A stretch of 64,000 nucleotides of DNA, taken from positions 186,001 to 250,000 of the forward strand of contig NZ_FNDS01000002.1 of assembly GCF_900099785.1 (NCBI RefSeq), in the 5' to 3' direction. The position numbers and the translations under genes are program-made. This stretch comes from Pseudomonas panipatensis (GTDB taxonomy: Bacteria; Pseudomonadota; Gammaproteobacteria; Pseudomonadales; Pseudomonadaceae). The notes below the pieces were generated by a model, which saw only the letters and a list, made by a program, of their open reading frames with translations, searched no databases and was not told where the DNA came from. Below are positions 29,066-36,720 of this stretch, piece after piece. Numbering within the stretch: the stretch's first letter is position 1; each line of letters begins with the position of its first letter.

Positions 29066-30583
29066 TCAAACGTCCTCGGGCGCGGCGCTGCGCAACTGGT
29101 TACGGCCAGCTTCCTTGGCCTGGTAGAGAGCCCGGTCGGCGGCGTCGATCAGTGCCAGCTCGCCGCCTGGCGCGCCATAGCCGGACACGCTGGCGCTGCC
29201 GAGGCTGGCAGTGACGATGCCGAAGGGACTGGCGTTATGCGCCAGGCCGCACTGATTCAGGCTTTCGAGGAACAGACCGGCCACGGCCCGCGCACCGCTG
29301 GCGTCGGTGTTGGGCAGGATCAGCGCCAGCTCCTCGCCACCATAGCGCACGGCCAGATCGCCTGGCCGCTTCGCGCAGTCCCTGAGCAACCGGCTGACGG
29401 CCTTCAGGCATTCGTCGCCGGCAACGTGGCCGTAAGTGTCGTTGTAACGCTTGAAGTAATCGATATCGATCAGCAGCAGCGACAGCGGCGTACCCTCGCG
29501 ACTGGCACGGCGGAATTCGCTGCTCAGGCGTTCATCGAAGCAGCGCCGGTTGGCCAGGCCGGTCAAGGGGTCCTGGGAGGCGAGCACCTCCAGGCGCTCA
29601 TTGGCCTTGAGCAGGTCTTCACGGGCGGCCAGCAGTTGTTGCTTGGTGCGGATACGCCCCTGGATATCGAGGATCAGCCGTTGCCCGATCACCCCGATGG
29701 TCACCAGCAAGGCCAGCACCACCCCGGCGAAGAGTTCGGCGCCGCTCCGCCAGGTGCTCAGCGCCTCATCCAGGCCGAGGGCGACCGTGATCACCAGCGG
29801 AAACTGATCGTTGCGGCGGAACGCATAGAGGCGCTCCACCCCATCCAGGCGCGAGACCATGCTGGCGCTGCCTTCGTTGGCCTGCTTCAGGTATTGGGTG
29901 AAGATCGGCGAATCGGACAGGTCACGGCCGATATCCTGTTCGCGCAGCGGGTAGCGCACCAGCATCTGGCCATTGGTATTGGTCAGGCTCATGGCACCGA
30001 AACGACCGACATCCAGGCGACCGAACAGGCTGAGGAAATTGTCGATGTCCAGGGTCACGACGGCGACCCCGGCAAAATTGCCGTTGTCGTCATTGATGCG
30101 CCGGCTGACGGTGATCACCCACTGGCCATTGGAACGGCTGCGAATCGGCGGCCCGATGAATATCGCGCGCGAGGGGTTGTCGCGGTGATGGATGAAGAAG
30201 GCCCGGTCGGCGCTGTTCGCGTGCGGCGGAATGGGGCCATTGGAGGACAGCAGCCAGTCGCCCTTGGCATCGAAGAGCAGGATGCTGTTGAGCTGCGACA
30301 ACAGGTGTTGCTGGCGGTCGGTCAGTTCCCGCAGGCGCTTGAGCTGATCCGGCCCATGCCCTTCGGTCTCGACGCGCTCGACAAGGCCCAGAAGCAGCAA
30401 CTCGCACTGCTTGATGACGCCTTCGCTGTATGTGTCCAGCGCCTGGACCAGGTTGCGGTTGTCGGTATTGATGTCTTGCAGCGTGCGTTGCCGCGCCGAC
30501 CAGATTTGCCAGGCGGTCAGCAGTGCCAAAGAAATACAGATCACCACCAATAACAGGGCGGCCGGTCGGATATCGCGCTTCAC
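29066..30583 (-). CDS. Cache-domain diguanylate cyclase (GGDEF)
   Basis: Probable inner-membrane enzyme that makes cyclic di-GMP in response to a periplasmic signal. The 505-residue product has a membrane helix at residues 8-25, a periplasmic dCache-type sensor (about 40-275), a second helix (GVVLALLVTIGVIGQRLIL, about 288-306), a short coiled coil and a GGDEF domain (about 340-500). The active-site motif is GGEEL and an inhibitory I-site RPGD lies five residues before it, so both catalysis and product feedback look intact. I chose the GTG at 30583 (MKRDIRPAALLLVV); the longer frame adds 28 residues with no membrane logic. It stands alone. Confidence 0.88.
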   Translation of the reverse strand: MKRDIRPAALLLVVICISLALLTAWQIWSARQRTLQDINTDNRNLVQALDTYSEGVIKQCELLLLGLVERVETEGHGPDQLKRLRELTDRQQHLLSQLNSILLFDAKGDWLLSSNGPIPPHANSADRAFFIHHRDNPSRAIFIGPPIRSRSNGQWVITVSRRINDDNGNFAGVAVVTLDIDNFLSLFGRLDVGRFGAMSLTNTNGQMLVRYPLREQDIGRDLSDSPIFTQYLKQANEGSASMVSRLDGVERLYAFRRNDQFPLVITVALGLDEALSTWRSGAELFAGVVLALLVTIGVIGQRLILDIQGRIRTKQQLLAAREDLLKANERLEVLASQDPLTGLANRRCFDERLSSEFRRASREGTPLSLLLIDIDYFKRYNDTYGHVAGDECLKAVSRLLRDCAKRPGDLAVRYGGEELALILPNTDASGARAVAGLFLESLNQCGLAHNASPFGIVTASLGSASVSGYGAPGGELALIDAADRALYQAKEAGRNQLRSAAPEDV

Positions 30584-30970
30584 AGGGTCACCAGAGTGGA
30601 AAGTCCATTTCCAGAATTCAAAGGCATCGCGGCGCTGGCACATCAGGGGCTGGGACGACCTGAGCACGGCGCCTCGTTGGCGGAGCTTCTAACGTGTATC
30701 GGCAATATGTCGAGAAACCGTGGGACATGCTCAGAGGCAGGCAGGTGACAGTCGACGTCCCATCCATTGAAAACGTCGGCGCGCCCCCAGGGGCCTCGAA
30801 TGGCAGGCCGGAAACGCCCCGCCTAGCCTTGGCACATGAAACCTGACTCAGCGCAGCCCCGCAATGCCCCTGGGCTCGACGTCAGCCGTGCGGCTGGGAG
30901 GACGGATATCGCAACGCTGGCATGCACGGATGTGCCGCGGAGAAGGCGCAGCCCCCGCGCTTCACGCGCC
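30584..30970. other. Gene-free stretch between the cyclase and the solute-binding protein
   Basis: About 390 bases with no open frame I would call and no strong hairpin. It must hold the cyclase promoter, but I cannot pick hexamers with confidence. Confidence 0.4.
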
Positions 30971-31771
30971 CTAGCGCGCTTCCGGTTGATATCGGCCGGC
31001 GGCGCGTTGCACCCAGCCTTCGGCGAGGAGTTGGCGCAGGGCCTCTTCGATGAGCTGGCGTTCGGCGACGAGCGGGCGCTGACGGGAGAAGCCGATGTAA
31101 AGGTCGGTTCGGCTCTCGGGCTGGAAGCGGGTGCGGACGACACGCTCGGCCAAGCGCGGATCGCGTCGTTCGTAGTCCACCTGGCAGTCGGTGCCGATCA
31201 CCAGTTGCAGCCGCCCCAGGGACAGCATCTGCAGCAGTTGCGCCTCGTTGCTCACGCCGAATTTCTTCAGCCGCGTATCCGAGTCGAAGGGCTCGAAGTA
31301 GGCCGACTCCAGTACGTAGCCGATGGTGCGGCCACGCAGGTCGTCGTAGTGGGCGATGCTCGGCGCCACTTCCTGGGAGCCGTACAGGCGCGGCGCGCAG
31401 GCGTAGTAGGGCTGGGGCAGGTAGTCGATGTAGTGCGCGCGCGCGGGGGTGCGCGCCAGGCCGGTCATCATATCGGCCGCCCCACTCTGCAAGGCCGCCA
31501 GGCCCCGCGCCCAAGGCGCGCGCTGCACCTCGAAACGCAAGCCGGTACGCCGCTCCAACTCGGCCAGCAGGTCCATGTCCAGGCCGCCGATGCGCCCATC
31601 CTGCCCTTCGATGCGGAACGGCGGCCAGTAATCGGTCATTACCCGTAAAGGCGGACGCTCTTCGGCCTCGCCGCGGAGCGCGAGCGCCAACCAGAGCAGG
31701 CCGACACCGAGTCGCCGCCACTGCCAGGCACGGGCAGACACAGCGAATCTGGCGAATGGGTGGCGATGCAT
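30971..31771 (-). CDS. Periplasmic solute-binding protein, family 3
   Basis: A 266-residue extracellular solute-binding protein of the type used by polar amino acid ABC importers or as free-standing sensors. It has a signal-like hydrophobic stretch (LGVGLLWLALALRGEAEE, about residues 21-38) followed by PPLRVMTDYWPPFRIEGQDG and the family segment GADMMTGLARTPARAHYI. There are no ABC permease or ATPase genes beside it, so its partner is elsewhere or it acts alone. It is divergent from the permease gene across a 449-base gap. AGGAG precedes the ATG. Confidence 0.82.
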   Translation of the reverse strand: MHRHPFARFAVSARAWQWRRLGVGLLWLALALRGEAEERPPLRVMTDYWPPFRIEGQDGRIGGLDMDLLAELERRTGLRFEVQRAPWARGLAALQSGAADMMTGLARTPARAHYIDYLPQPYYACAPRLYGSQEVAPSIAHYDDLRGRTIGYVLESAYFEPFDSDTRLKKFGVSNEAQLLQMLSLGRLQLVIGTDCQVDYERRDPRLAERVVRTRFQPESRTDLYIGFSRQRPLVAERQLIEEALRQLLAEGWVQRAAGRYQPEAR

Positions 31772-32220
31772 ACCGGCTCCTGGACAATGAACGCGCTTGC
31801 GAAGTCAGCAATTCCCTTGCCATACAGCCTGGCCGCGCATGCTGCCGCGAGTCGCCCCGCCGTCCCTGGGCCACGACCACGGCCGCCCAGCGTCGCGGAG
31901 GGCTGCTCAGCCGAAGGATAGCCGCCGCTGGATCGGTTACGGAATGCCCAGGAGCGCCATCGCAGAGACAGCGGAACCCTGGCTGCGAACGCCAGCGTCG
32001 CGCTGCCCGTGGACAGATACCCGGCCTCTTCGAGCATCGGGATGGCCTATCCGCGGGCGCCAAGCAGCATGGCATCGAGCGCGTGCTGGCCGAGCCCCCG
32101 CCCGCTACCGCCCCGGGTGCACGCAAACGCAAAAACAGGTACGTCAAACGCCAATCCAGCCAGGCCGCTTTTCCTTACCGTTCTGTCGCTCCTCACTACA
32201 ACACAACAAGGGTAACGGTC
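31772..32220. other. Divergent intergenic region with regulatory sequence
   Basis: This 449-base gap separates the solute-binding gene (left) from the permease (right). Apart from the direct repeat at 32117-32154 I see no clear -35/-10 pair and no gene I would support. Long open frames here are extensions of the permease frame. Confidence 0.5.
32117..32154 (+). promoter_or_regulatory. 21-bp-phased direct repeat upstream of the permease (candidate AraC-type operator)
   Basis: CAAACGCAA at 32124-32132 and CAAACGCCAA at 32145-32154 begin exactly 21 bases apart, two helical turns. The surrounding bases beginning GTGCAC at 32117 match 22 of 26 positions with the sequence at 34833 upstream of hyuB. 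The end of the site is 66 bases before the permease ATG. The geometry fits a binding site for an AraC-family regulator such as the one encoded at 38953. Confidence 0.5.
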
Positions 32221-33555
32221 ATGGCTGGCGCACTTTCGAGCAATCAATCATCCCCCGAGCCTTCACAAGGCCCGATTCCGGACGCGCAGCGGCTCAGCCG
32301 CGGCTCCCTGACCATGGCCTGGTGGGGGATCTGCAGCGCGATGTTCTATCTGGTCGTCGCCGCCGCCCTGGCCATGGGCTTCGGCACCCTGAACGCGCTC
32401 ATCGGGCTCGTGCTGTCGGTGCTCAGCTATGGTGCGATCAACGCCGTCATCGCCCGTCACGCCATCGCCAGCGGCCTCTCGGTCGCCCAGTTCTCCCAGG
32501 TGCTGTTCGGCCGCACGGGCGCGGCGCTGGCGACGCTGATCTTCAGCGCCACGGCCATCTACTACGGCGTCTTCGAAGGTTCGGTGATGGCAGTGGCGCT
32601 CCACCACTATCTGCCGGGATTCGGACTGCACGCCGCGTTCCTCGTGGTGGTGGTCTACAGCGTCTCGCTGATCTTCGGCAACGCCATGCGCTGGCTCGAC
32701 AAGCTCAACGGCTGGCTGTTGCCCTTCTACCTGGTCGGGCTGGTGGCCGCGGTGGCCATGGCCATCGACAAATACGGCTACTCCTCCGCCTGGCTGAGCC
32801 TCGCCCCCAAGGACGGGCCGGTGGCGAACGGCTGGTGGAACTGCTTCACCTACTTCATGGGCGTCTGGGTACTGATGATGTACACCTGGGACTACGCCCG
32901 CTTCGGCAAGCAGGAAGACAGCCGCTACCACGCGCGGATCAACTTCGGCATGCCCTTCTACAGCGTGGCCTTCCTGCTCAACGGCCTGGTCGGCATCTTC
33001 CTCGCCGCGACCATTCCCAGCGAAGGCGGCCTGAGCGAGGTCTCGGTGGTCCTGGCGATCATCCAACTGATGGGGCTCGGCGGCTTGCTCTTCGTCTGGA
33101 TCAGCCAGACGCGCATCAACACCGGCAACTTCTTCCTGGCCGCCACGAACCTGCAGGCCTTCTGCACCTACCTGGGCCTGGCCAAGGTGCCCTACACGGC
33201 CTGGGCGCTGCTGACCGGCGCCCTGGTCTACCTGCTGATGCTGTTCGACGTGTTCAGTTACATCCTCCAGGCGCTGGCCTACCAGAGCCTGTTCATCGTC
33301 GGCTGGGTCGCCATCACCCTGGCCCACCTGCTCGGCACCCGCAGCGCACGCTACCGGATCGACGCCCTGCCGGCCTTCCGTGCCCGGGGCCTGCTGGCCT
33401 GGCTGGCGTCGGCGGCGGTGGGCATCGCCCTGCACCTGTCCGCTGACGCGACCCTGGCCAGCGCCTCGGCGCCGGTCGCCTTCGCCGTGGCCTTCCTCGC
33501 TTACCTCGCGCTGCCCCTGCTGCGCCGCGCCCAGCCGCAAGGCGACCTCGGCTGA
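32221..33555 (+). CDS. NCS1-family permease (cytosine/purine/hydantoin type)
   Basis: An inner-membrane symporter of the nucleobase-cation-symport-1 family, 444 residues with about 12 membrane helices. It resembles the CodB/cytosine-permease side of the family (LTMAWWGICSAMFYLVVAAALAM split over the first helix, SVMAVALHHYLPGFG, VYLLMLFDVFSYILQA). NCS1 members carry cytosine, allantoin, uracil or hydantoins. Beside HyuA/HyuB-type genes, a hydantoin-like or other cyclic amide substrate is a fair inference. I start it at the ATG at 32221 with AAGGGT upstream; the longer open frame is not credible. A porin gene follows after 66 bases, apparently in one transcript. Confidence 0.85.
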   Translation: MAGALSSNQSSPEPSQGPIPDAQRLSRGSLTMAWWGICSAMFYLVVAAALAMGFGTLNALIGLVLSVLSYGAINAVIARHAIASGLSVAQFSQVLFGRTGAALATLIFSATAIYYGVFEGSVMAVALHHYLPGFGLHAAFLVVVVYSVSLIFGNAMRWLDKLNGWLLPFYLVGLVAAVAMAIDKYGYSSAWLSLAPKDGPVANGWWNCFTYFMGVWVLMMYTWDYARFGKQEDSRYHARINFGMPFYSVAFLLNGLVGIFLAATIPSEGGLSEVSVVLAIIQLMGLGGLLFVWISQTRINTGNFFLAATNLQAFCTYLGLAKVPYTAWALLTGALVYLLMLFDVFSYILQALAYQSLFIVGWVAITLAHLLGTRSARYRIDALPAFRARGLLAWLASAAVGIALHLSADATLASASAPVAFAVAFLAYLALPLLRRAQPQGDLG

Positions 33556-33621
33556 TCCCCGGCCGCCCCCGCCGGGGCGGCCCCTCCTCCCACAATCACA
33601 AGAAGAACCCCGGAGCGGACC

Positions 33622-34797
33622 ATGCACCTGCAACGCACTCGGCTTACCTGGATTTACCCAACCTTGCTCACCCTCGGCCTGGCCCAGCCGGTCACCGCCG
33701 TGGAAATCACCGACCACCTCGATCTCGGCGGCGCCATCCGCGGCCGCCTGGACTACGACCCTGACCGGGATATTTCGAAGTTCAGTTTCGACACCGTCTT
33801 CCTCACCGCCGACTATCACTCGGACACCTGGATCGCCGCCGCCAAGTACCGTTTCTACGGCGACGCCTATCCCTTCCAGTACACCGACAAGGTAGGTGAC
33901 ATCGCCTTCGCCGAGTACGCCTGGGTCGGCTATCGCTTCACCCCCGAACAGCAACTACAGGTCGGCCAGAGCGCCGTGCCCTTCGGCTTGGCGCCCTACT
34001 TCGGCAGCACCTTCTTCGAGACGCTGGGCAACGTGATCGGCCTGGAGGACACCCAGGACATCGGCTTCAAGTACCTCGCCAAACACGCCGACTGGGACCT
34101 CCAGGGAGCCTATTACCCGATCCCGGCGGAACAGGGCCGGGGCACCAGCCGCGGCGGACGAACCTACGGCACCAGCGTTGCCAGCGCCGACACCTACGTG
34201 GTGGACGGCAGCGACAACCATGAGTCGAACATCCTCGTCGGCCGCCTGGCACGGCACTATCAGGCGGGCGACTGGAGCGGAGAGGTCGGCGCCTCCCTGC
34301 TCTCCTCCACCCTGGAGAACCAGGACACCGGCCGCGACGGCCAGCGCCGCGCGGCCGCCCTGCATGCCACCGCGCAGCGGGGCGCCTGGGGCTTCCAGGC
34401 CCAGGCCGCGCGCCAGCAGATGAGCCCGAAGAACCCCGGCGACAACCGCCTGGTGAGCTTCGGCAGCTTCGACGGCACCTTCAACGTCGCCGCCAAGGGC
34501 AACCTCTACGTGGCGGACGTCAGCTACAGCGTGCCGGGCCAGTACGGATGGCTGTCGGGCATCAAGCTGTACGCCAACTACAGCCTGTTCGACAAGGACC
34601 CGCGGGCCTTCCAAGACTCCCAGCGCTTCATCGCCGGCACCTCCTTCAGCGTTGGCCCGCTGTGGGTCGCCCTGGAGTGGCTGCATGGCAAGAACGATCC
34701 GTACATCGGCGGCAGCAGCTACACCCAGAGCCTCGGCGCGGGCGGTACGAATCAGTGGGAGAACCAGCTCTACAGCAACATCGGCTACTACTTCTGA
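33622..34797 (+). CDS. Outer-membrane beta-barrel porin
   Basis: A 391-residue protein with a clear Sec signal (TWIYPTLLTLGLAQPVTA, cleavage near residue 26). Alternating amphipathic strands run throughout, and the C-terminus ends in aromatic YYF, as outer-membrane barrels do. Strand-like examples are DTVFLTADYHSDTWIAAAKY and LYVADVSYSVPG. It does not clearly match OprD or OprB, so I leave the family open. Its place between the NCS1 permease and hyuBA suggests it lets the same substrate through the outer membrane. CGGAG precedes the ATG. Confidence 0.8.
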   Translation: MHLQRTRLTWIYPTLLTLGLAQPVTAVEITDHLDLGGAIRGRLDYDPDRDISKFSFDTVFLTADYHSDTWIAAAKYRFYGDAYPFQYTDKVGDIAFAEYAWVGYRFTPEQQLQVGQSAVPFGLAPYFGSTFFETLGNVIGLEDTQDIGFKYLAKHADWDLQGAYYPIPAEQGRGTSRGGRTYGTSVASADTYVVDGSDNHESNILVGRLARHYQAGDWSGEVGASLLSSTLENQDTGRDGQRRAAALHATAQRGAWGFQAQAARQQMSPKNPGDNRLVSFGSFDGTFNVAAKGNLYVADVSYSVPGQYGWLSGIKLYANYSLFDKDPRAFQDSQRFIAGTSFSVGPLWVALEWLHGKNDPYIGGSSYTQSLGAGGTNQWENQLYSNIGYYF

Positions 34798-34832
34798 GCC
34801 GACGCCCCACGAGGCCACGCCCGTCGCCCGCT

Positions 34833-34870
34833 GTGCACCCAAACGCAACAAGGGGTACACCCAGCGACAA
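34833..34870 (+). promoter_or_regulatory. Second copy of the phased direct repeat, upstream of hyuB
   Basis: CAAACGCAA at 34840-34848 and the weaker CCAGCGACAA at 34861-34870 again start 21 bases apart. The 26 bases from GTGCAC at 34833 match 22 of 26 with the copy at 32117, and similarity continues for a further 24 bases (15 of 24). It lies 36 bases after the porin stop and about 90 bases before the hyuB ATG, which suggests that hyuBA have a regulated promoter of their own. Confidence 0.5.
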
Positions 34871-34961
34871 GCCAGCCACCCCATGCCAGCCGTAGCGTAT
34901 GCAGCACGGGCCGCCGCCGGCGGCCCTCACCCGAAGCACAAGAAAAAAGCGTTGGTGCCCA

Positions 34962-36707
34962 ATGAAAACAGTTGATCCGATCACCCTTGCGGTCGTCCGA
35001 GGCGCGCTGGAAACAGCGCAGCGCGAAATGACCATGACCCTGGAAAAAACCGGCCGCTCCAGTGTGTTCAACCTGGCCCATGACTACTCCAACTCCCTCT
35101 TCGATCACCTCCCCGAGATGATCCTGCAGGGCCAGGACATCCCGATCCACCTGGGCTCGCTGATTCCCGCGATGAAGTGCGTCGCCGACTACTTCGCCGA
35201 CGACATCGCCGAAGGCGACGTGATCTACCACAACGATCCGGCCTACAAGGGCAGCCATATCCTCGACTGCTGCATGTACAAGCCGGTGTTCTACAAAGGC
35301 GAGCTGGTGTTCTGGACCGTCTGCAAGGGCCACCTCACCGACATCGGCGGCCCGGTGCCCGCCGGCTACAACCCCGACGCCAAGGAAATCTACGCCGAAG
35401 GCCTGCGCATTCCGCCGGTCAAGTTGTGGGACAAGGGCAAGCGTCGCGAAGACGTGATCAACCTGATGCTCACCAACATGCGCGCGCGCCCCTACCAGGA
35501 AGGCGACCTGAACGCCCAGTACGGTGCTTGCCGCGTCGGCGAGCGGCACCTGCTGGAGCTGCTCGACAAGTACGGTGTGGAGCAGGTACGCGCCTGCATC
35601 GCCGAGCTGAAGAACATGGCCGACCGCCACATGCGCGCCCTGCTGCGTGACGTACCGGACGGCAATTACAGCGGCACGGCGGTGCTCGAGGACTCCGGCC
35701 ACGGCCTGGGCGAGCTGGCCATCACCGCCCATGTGGAAATCCGTGGCGACCAGGCGCACATCCGCATCGACAGCCCGCCCCAGGTGCCCTACTTCATCAA
35801 CTCCTACGAGGGCAACACGGTCTCGGGCGTGTACCTCGGCCTGATGATGTTCGCCCAGGTCGCCCCGCCCTATAACGAAGGCCTATACCGCTGCGTGAGC
35901 GTGGACGTCGGGCCCAAGGGCACCCTGTGCAACGCCGCCGAGCCGGCCCCCCACGTCAACTGCACCACCACACCGATGGAAACCTTGGCCGACGCCGTGC
36001 GCCTGGCCCTGGAACAGGCCTCGCCGCAACGCGTCACCGCCTCCTGGGGCCACGCCAGCGGCATCAACATCGCCGGCCACGACCCGCGCAATGCCGACAG
36101 CGAGTACGTCACCATGGTCCTCGCCTCGATCATTTCCGGCGCCGGCGCCAACAAGGTGATGGATGGCTGGCCGGCCTGCGGCCCGCTGTGCTGCTTCGGC
36201 GCACTGATGAGCGGCGACATCGAACTGCTGGAACACGCCTATCCGATCCTCATCCACCGCTACAGCCTGATGGCCGACAGCGGCGGCGCCGGCGAATTCC
36301 GCGGCGGCTCCGGCACCCGCCTGGAAATCGAACCGCTGGATCACGCCATGACCGTGGTTGGCTTCGGCGAAGGTCGCCAGCTCCCCACCGCCGGCGCCGC
36401 CGGCGCGCGCAACGCGCTGCTGGAGCCCAAGCTCGGGCGGCTGATCCATCGCCAGGCCGACGGCAACGAGGTGCACTACACGCAGAACCCCATGCTCACC
36501 ATCCAGCCCGGCGAGCGGATCATCAACATCAATCCCGGTGGAGGGGGTTACGGCGAACCGCTGCGCCGCCCCGTGGCCGCGGTCCTGCAAGACGTCCGCA
36601 ATGGCCTGGTCTCGCCCCAGGGCGCGGCCCTGGAGTACGGCGTGATCCTCGACGCCAACGGCCACCTCGACGAAACCGCCACCCGCGCCAGCCGCGGCCA
36701 GTTCTGA
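34962..36707 (+). CDS. hyuB: Hydantoinase B/oxoprolinase family subunit
   Basis: The smaller subunit (581 residues) of ATP-dependent cyclic-amide hydrolases such as N-methylhydantoinase and 5-oxoprolinase; the same fold occurs in acetone and acetophenone carboxylases. Characteristic segments are DPITLAVVRGALETAQREMT at the N-terminus, HNDPAYKGSHILD (about 86-98), GHLTDIGGPVPAG (about 121-133), the glycine-rich AGEFRGGSGTRLEIEPL region (about 442-458) and GGGGYGEPLRRP near the C-terminus. I start it at the ATG at 34962; a longer frame would extend back through the regulatory repeat region. It precedes hyuA by 13 bases. Here the order is B then A, the reverse of some hydantoinase operons. Substrate not determined. 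Confidence 0.88.
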   Translation: MKTVDPITLAVVRGALETAQREMTMTLEKTGRSSVFNLAHDYSNSLFDHLPEMILQGQDIPIHLGSLIPAMKCVADYFADDIAEGDVIYHNDPAYKGSHILDCCMYKPVFYKGELVFWTVCKGHLTDIGGPVPAGYNPDAKEIYAEGLRIPPVKLWDKGKRREDVINLMLTNMRARPYQEGDLNAQYGACRVGERHLLELLDKYGVEQVRACIAELKNMADRHMRALLRDVPDGNYSGTAVLEDSGHGLGELAITAHVEIRGDQAHIRIDSPPQVPYFINSYEGNTVSGVYLGLMMFAQVAPPYNEGLYRCVSVDVGPKGTLCNAAEPAPHVNCTTTPMETLADAVRLALEQASPQRVTASWGHASGINIAGHDPRNADSEYVTMVLASIISGAGANKVMDGWPACGPLCCFGALMSGDIELLEHAYPILIHRYSLMADSGGAGEFRGGSGTRLEIEPLDHAMTVVGFGEGRQLPTAGAAGARNALLEPKLGRLIHRQADGNEVHYTQNPMLTIQPGERIININPGGGGYGEPLRRPVAAVLQDVRNGLVSPQGAALEYGVILDANGHLDETATRASRGQF

Positions 36708-36720
36708 CCGGAGATTCGAC

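Noticed and set aside
31772-32220. N-terminal extension of the permease or an overlapping gene in the divergent gap
   Set aside because: Frames stay open here, but the translation is Arg/Ala/Pro-rich with no membrane segments, and the true permease start has a suitable ribosome-binding site at 32221.
34801-34961. Promoter hexamers for hyuB
   Set aside because: No convincing -35/-10 pair is visible beside the phased repeat. AraC-activated promoters often lack a good -35, but I would be guessing the position.
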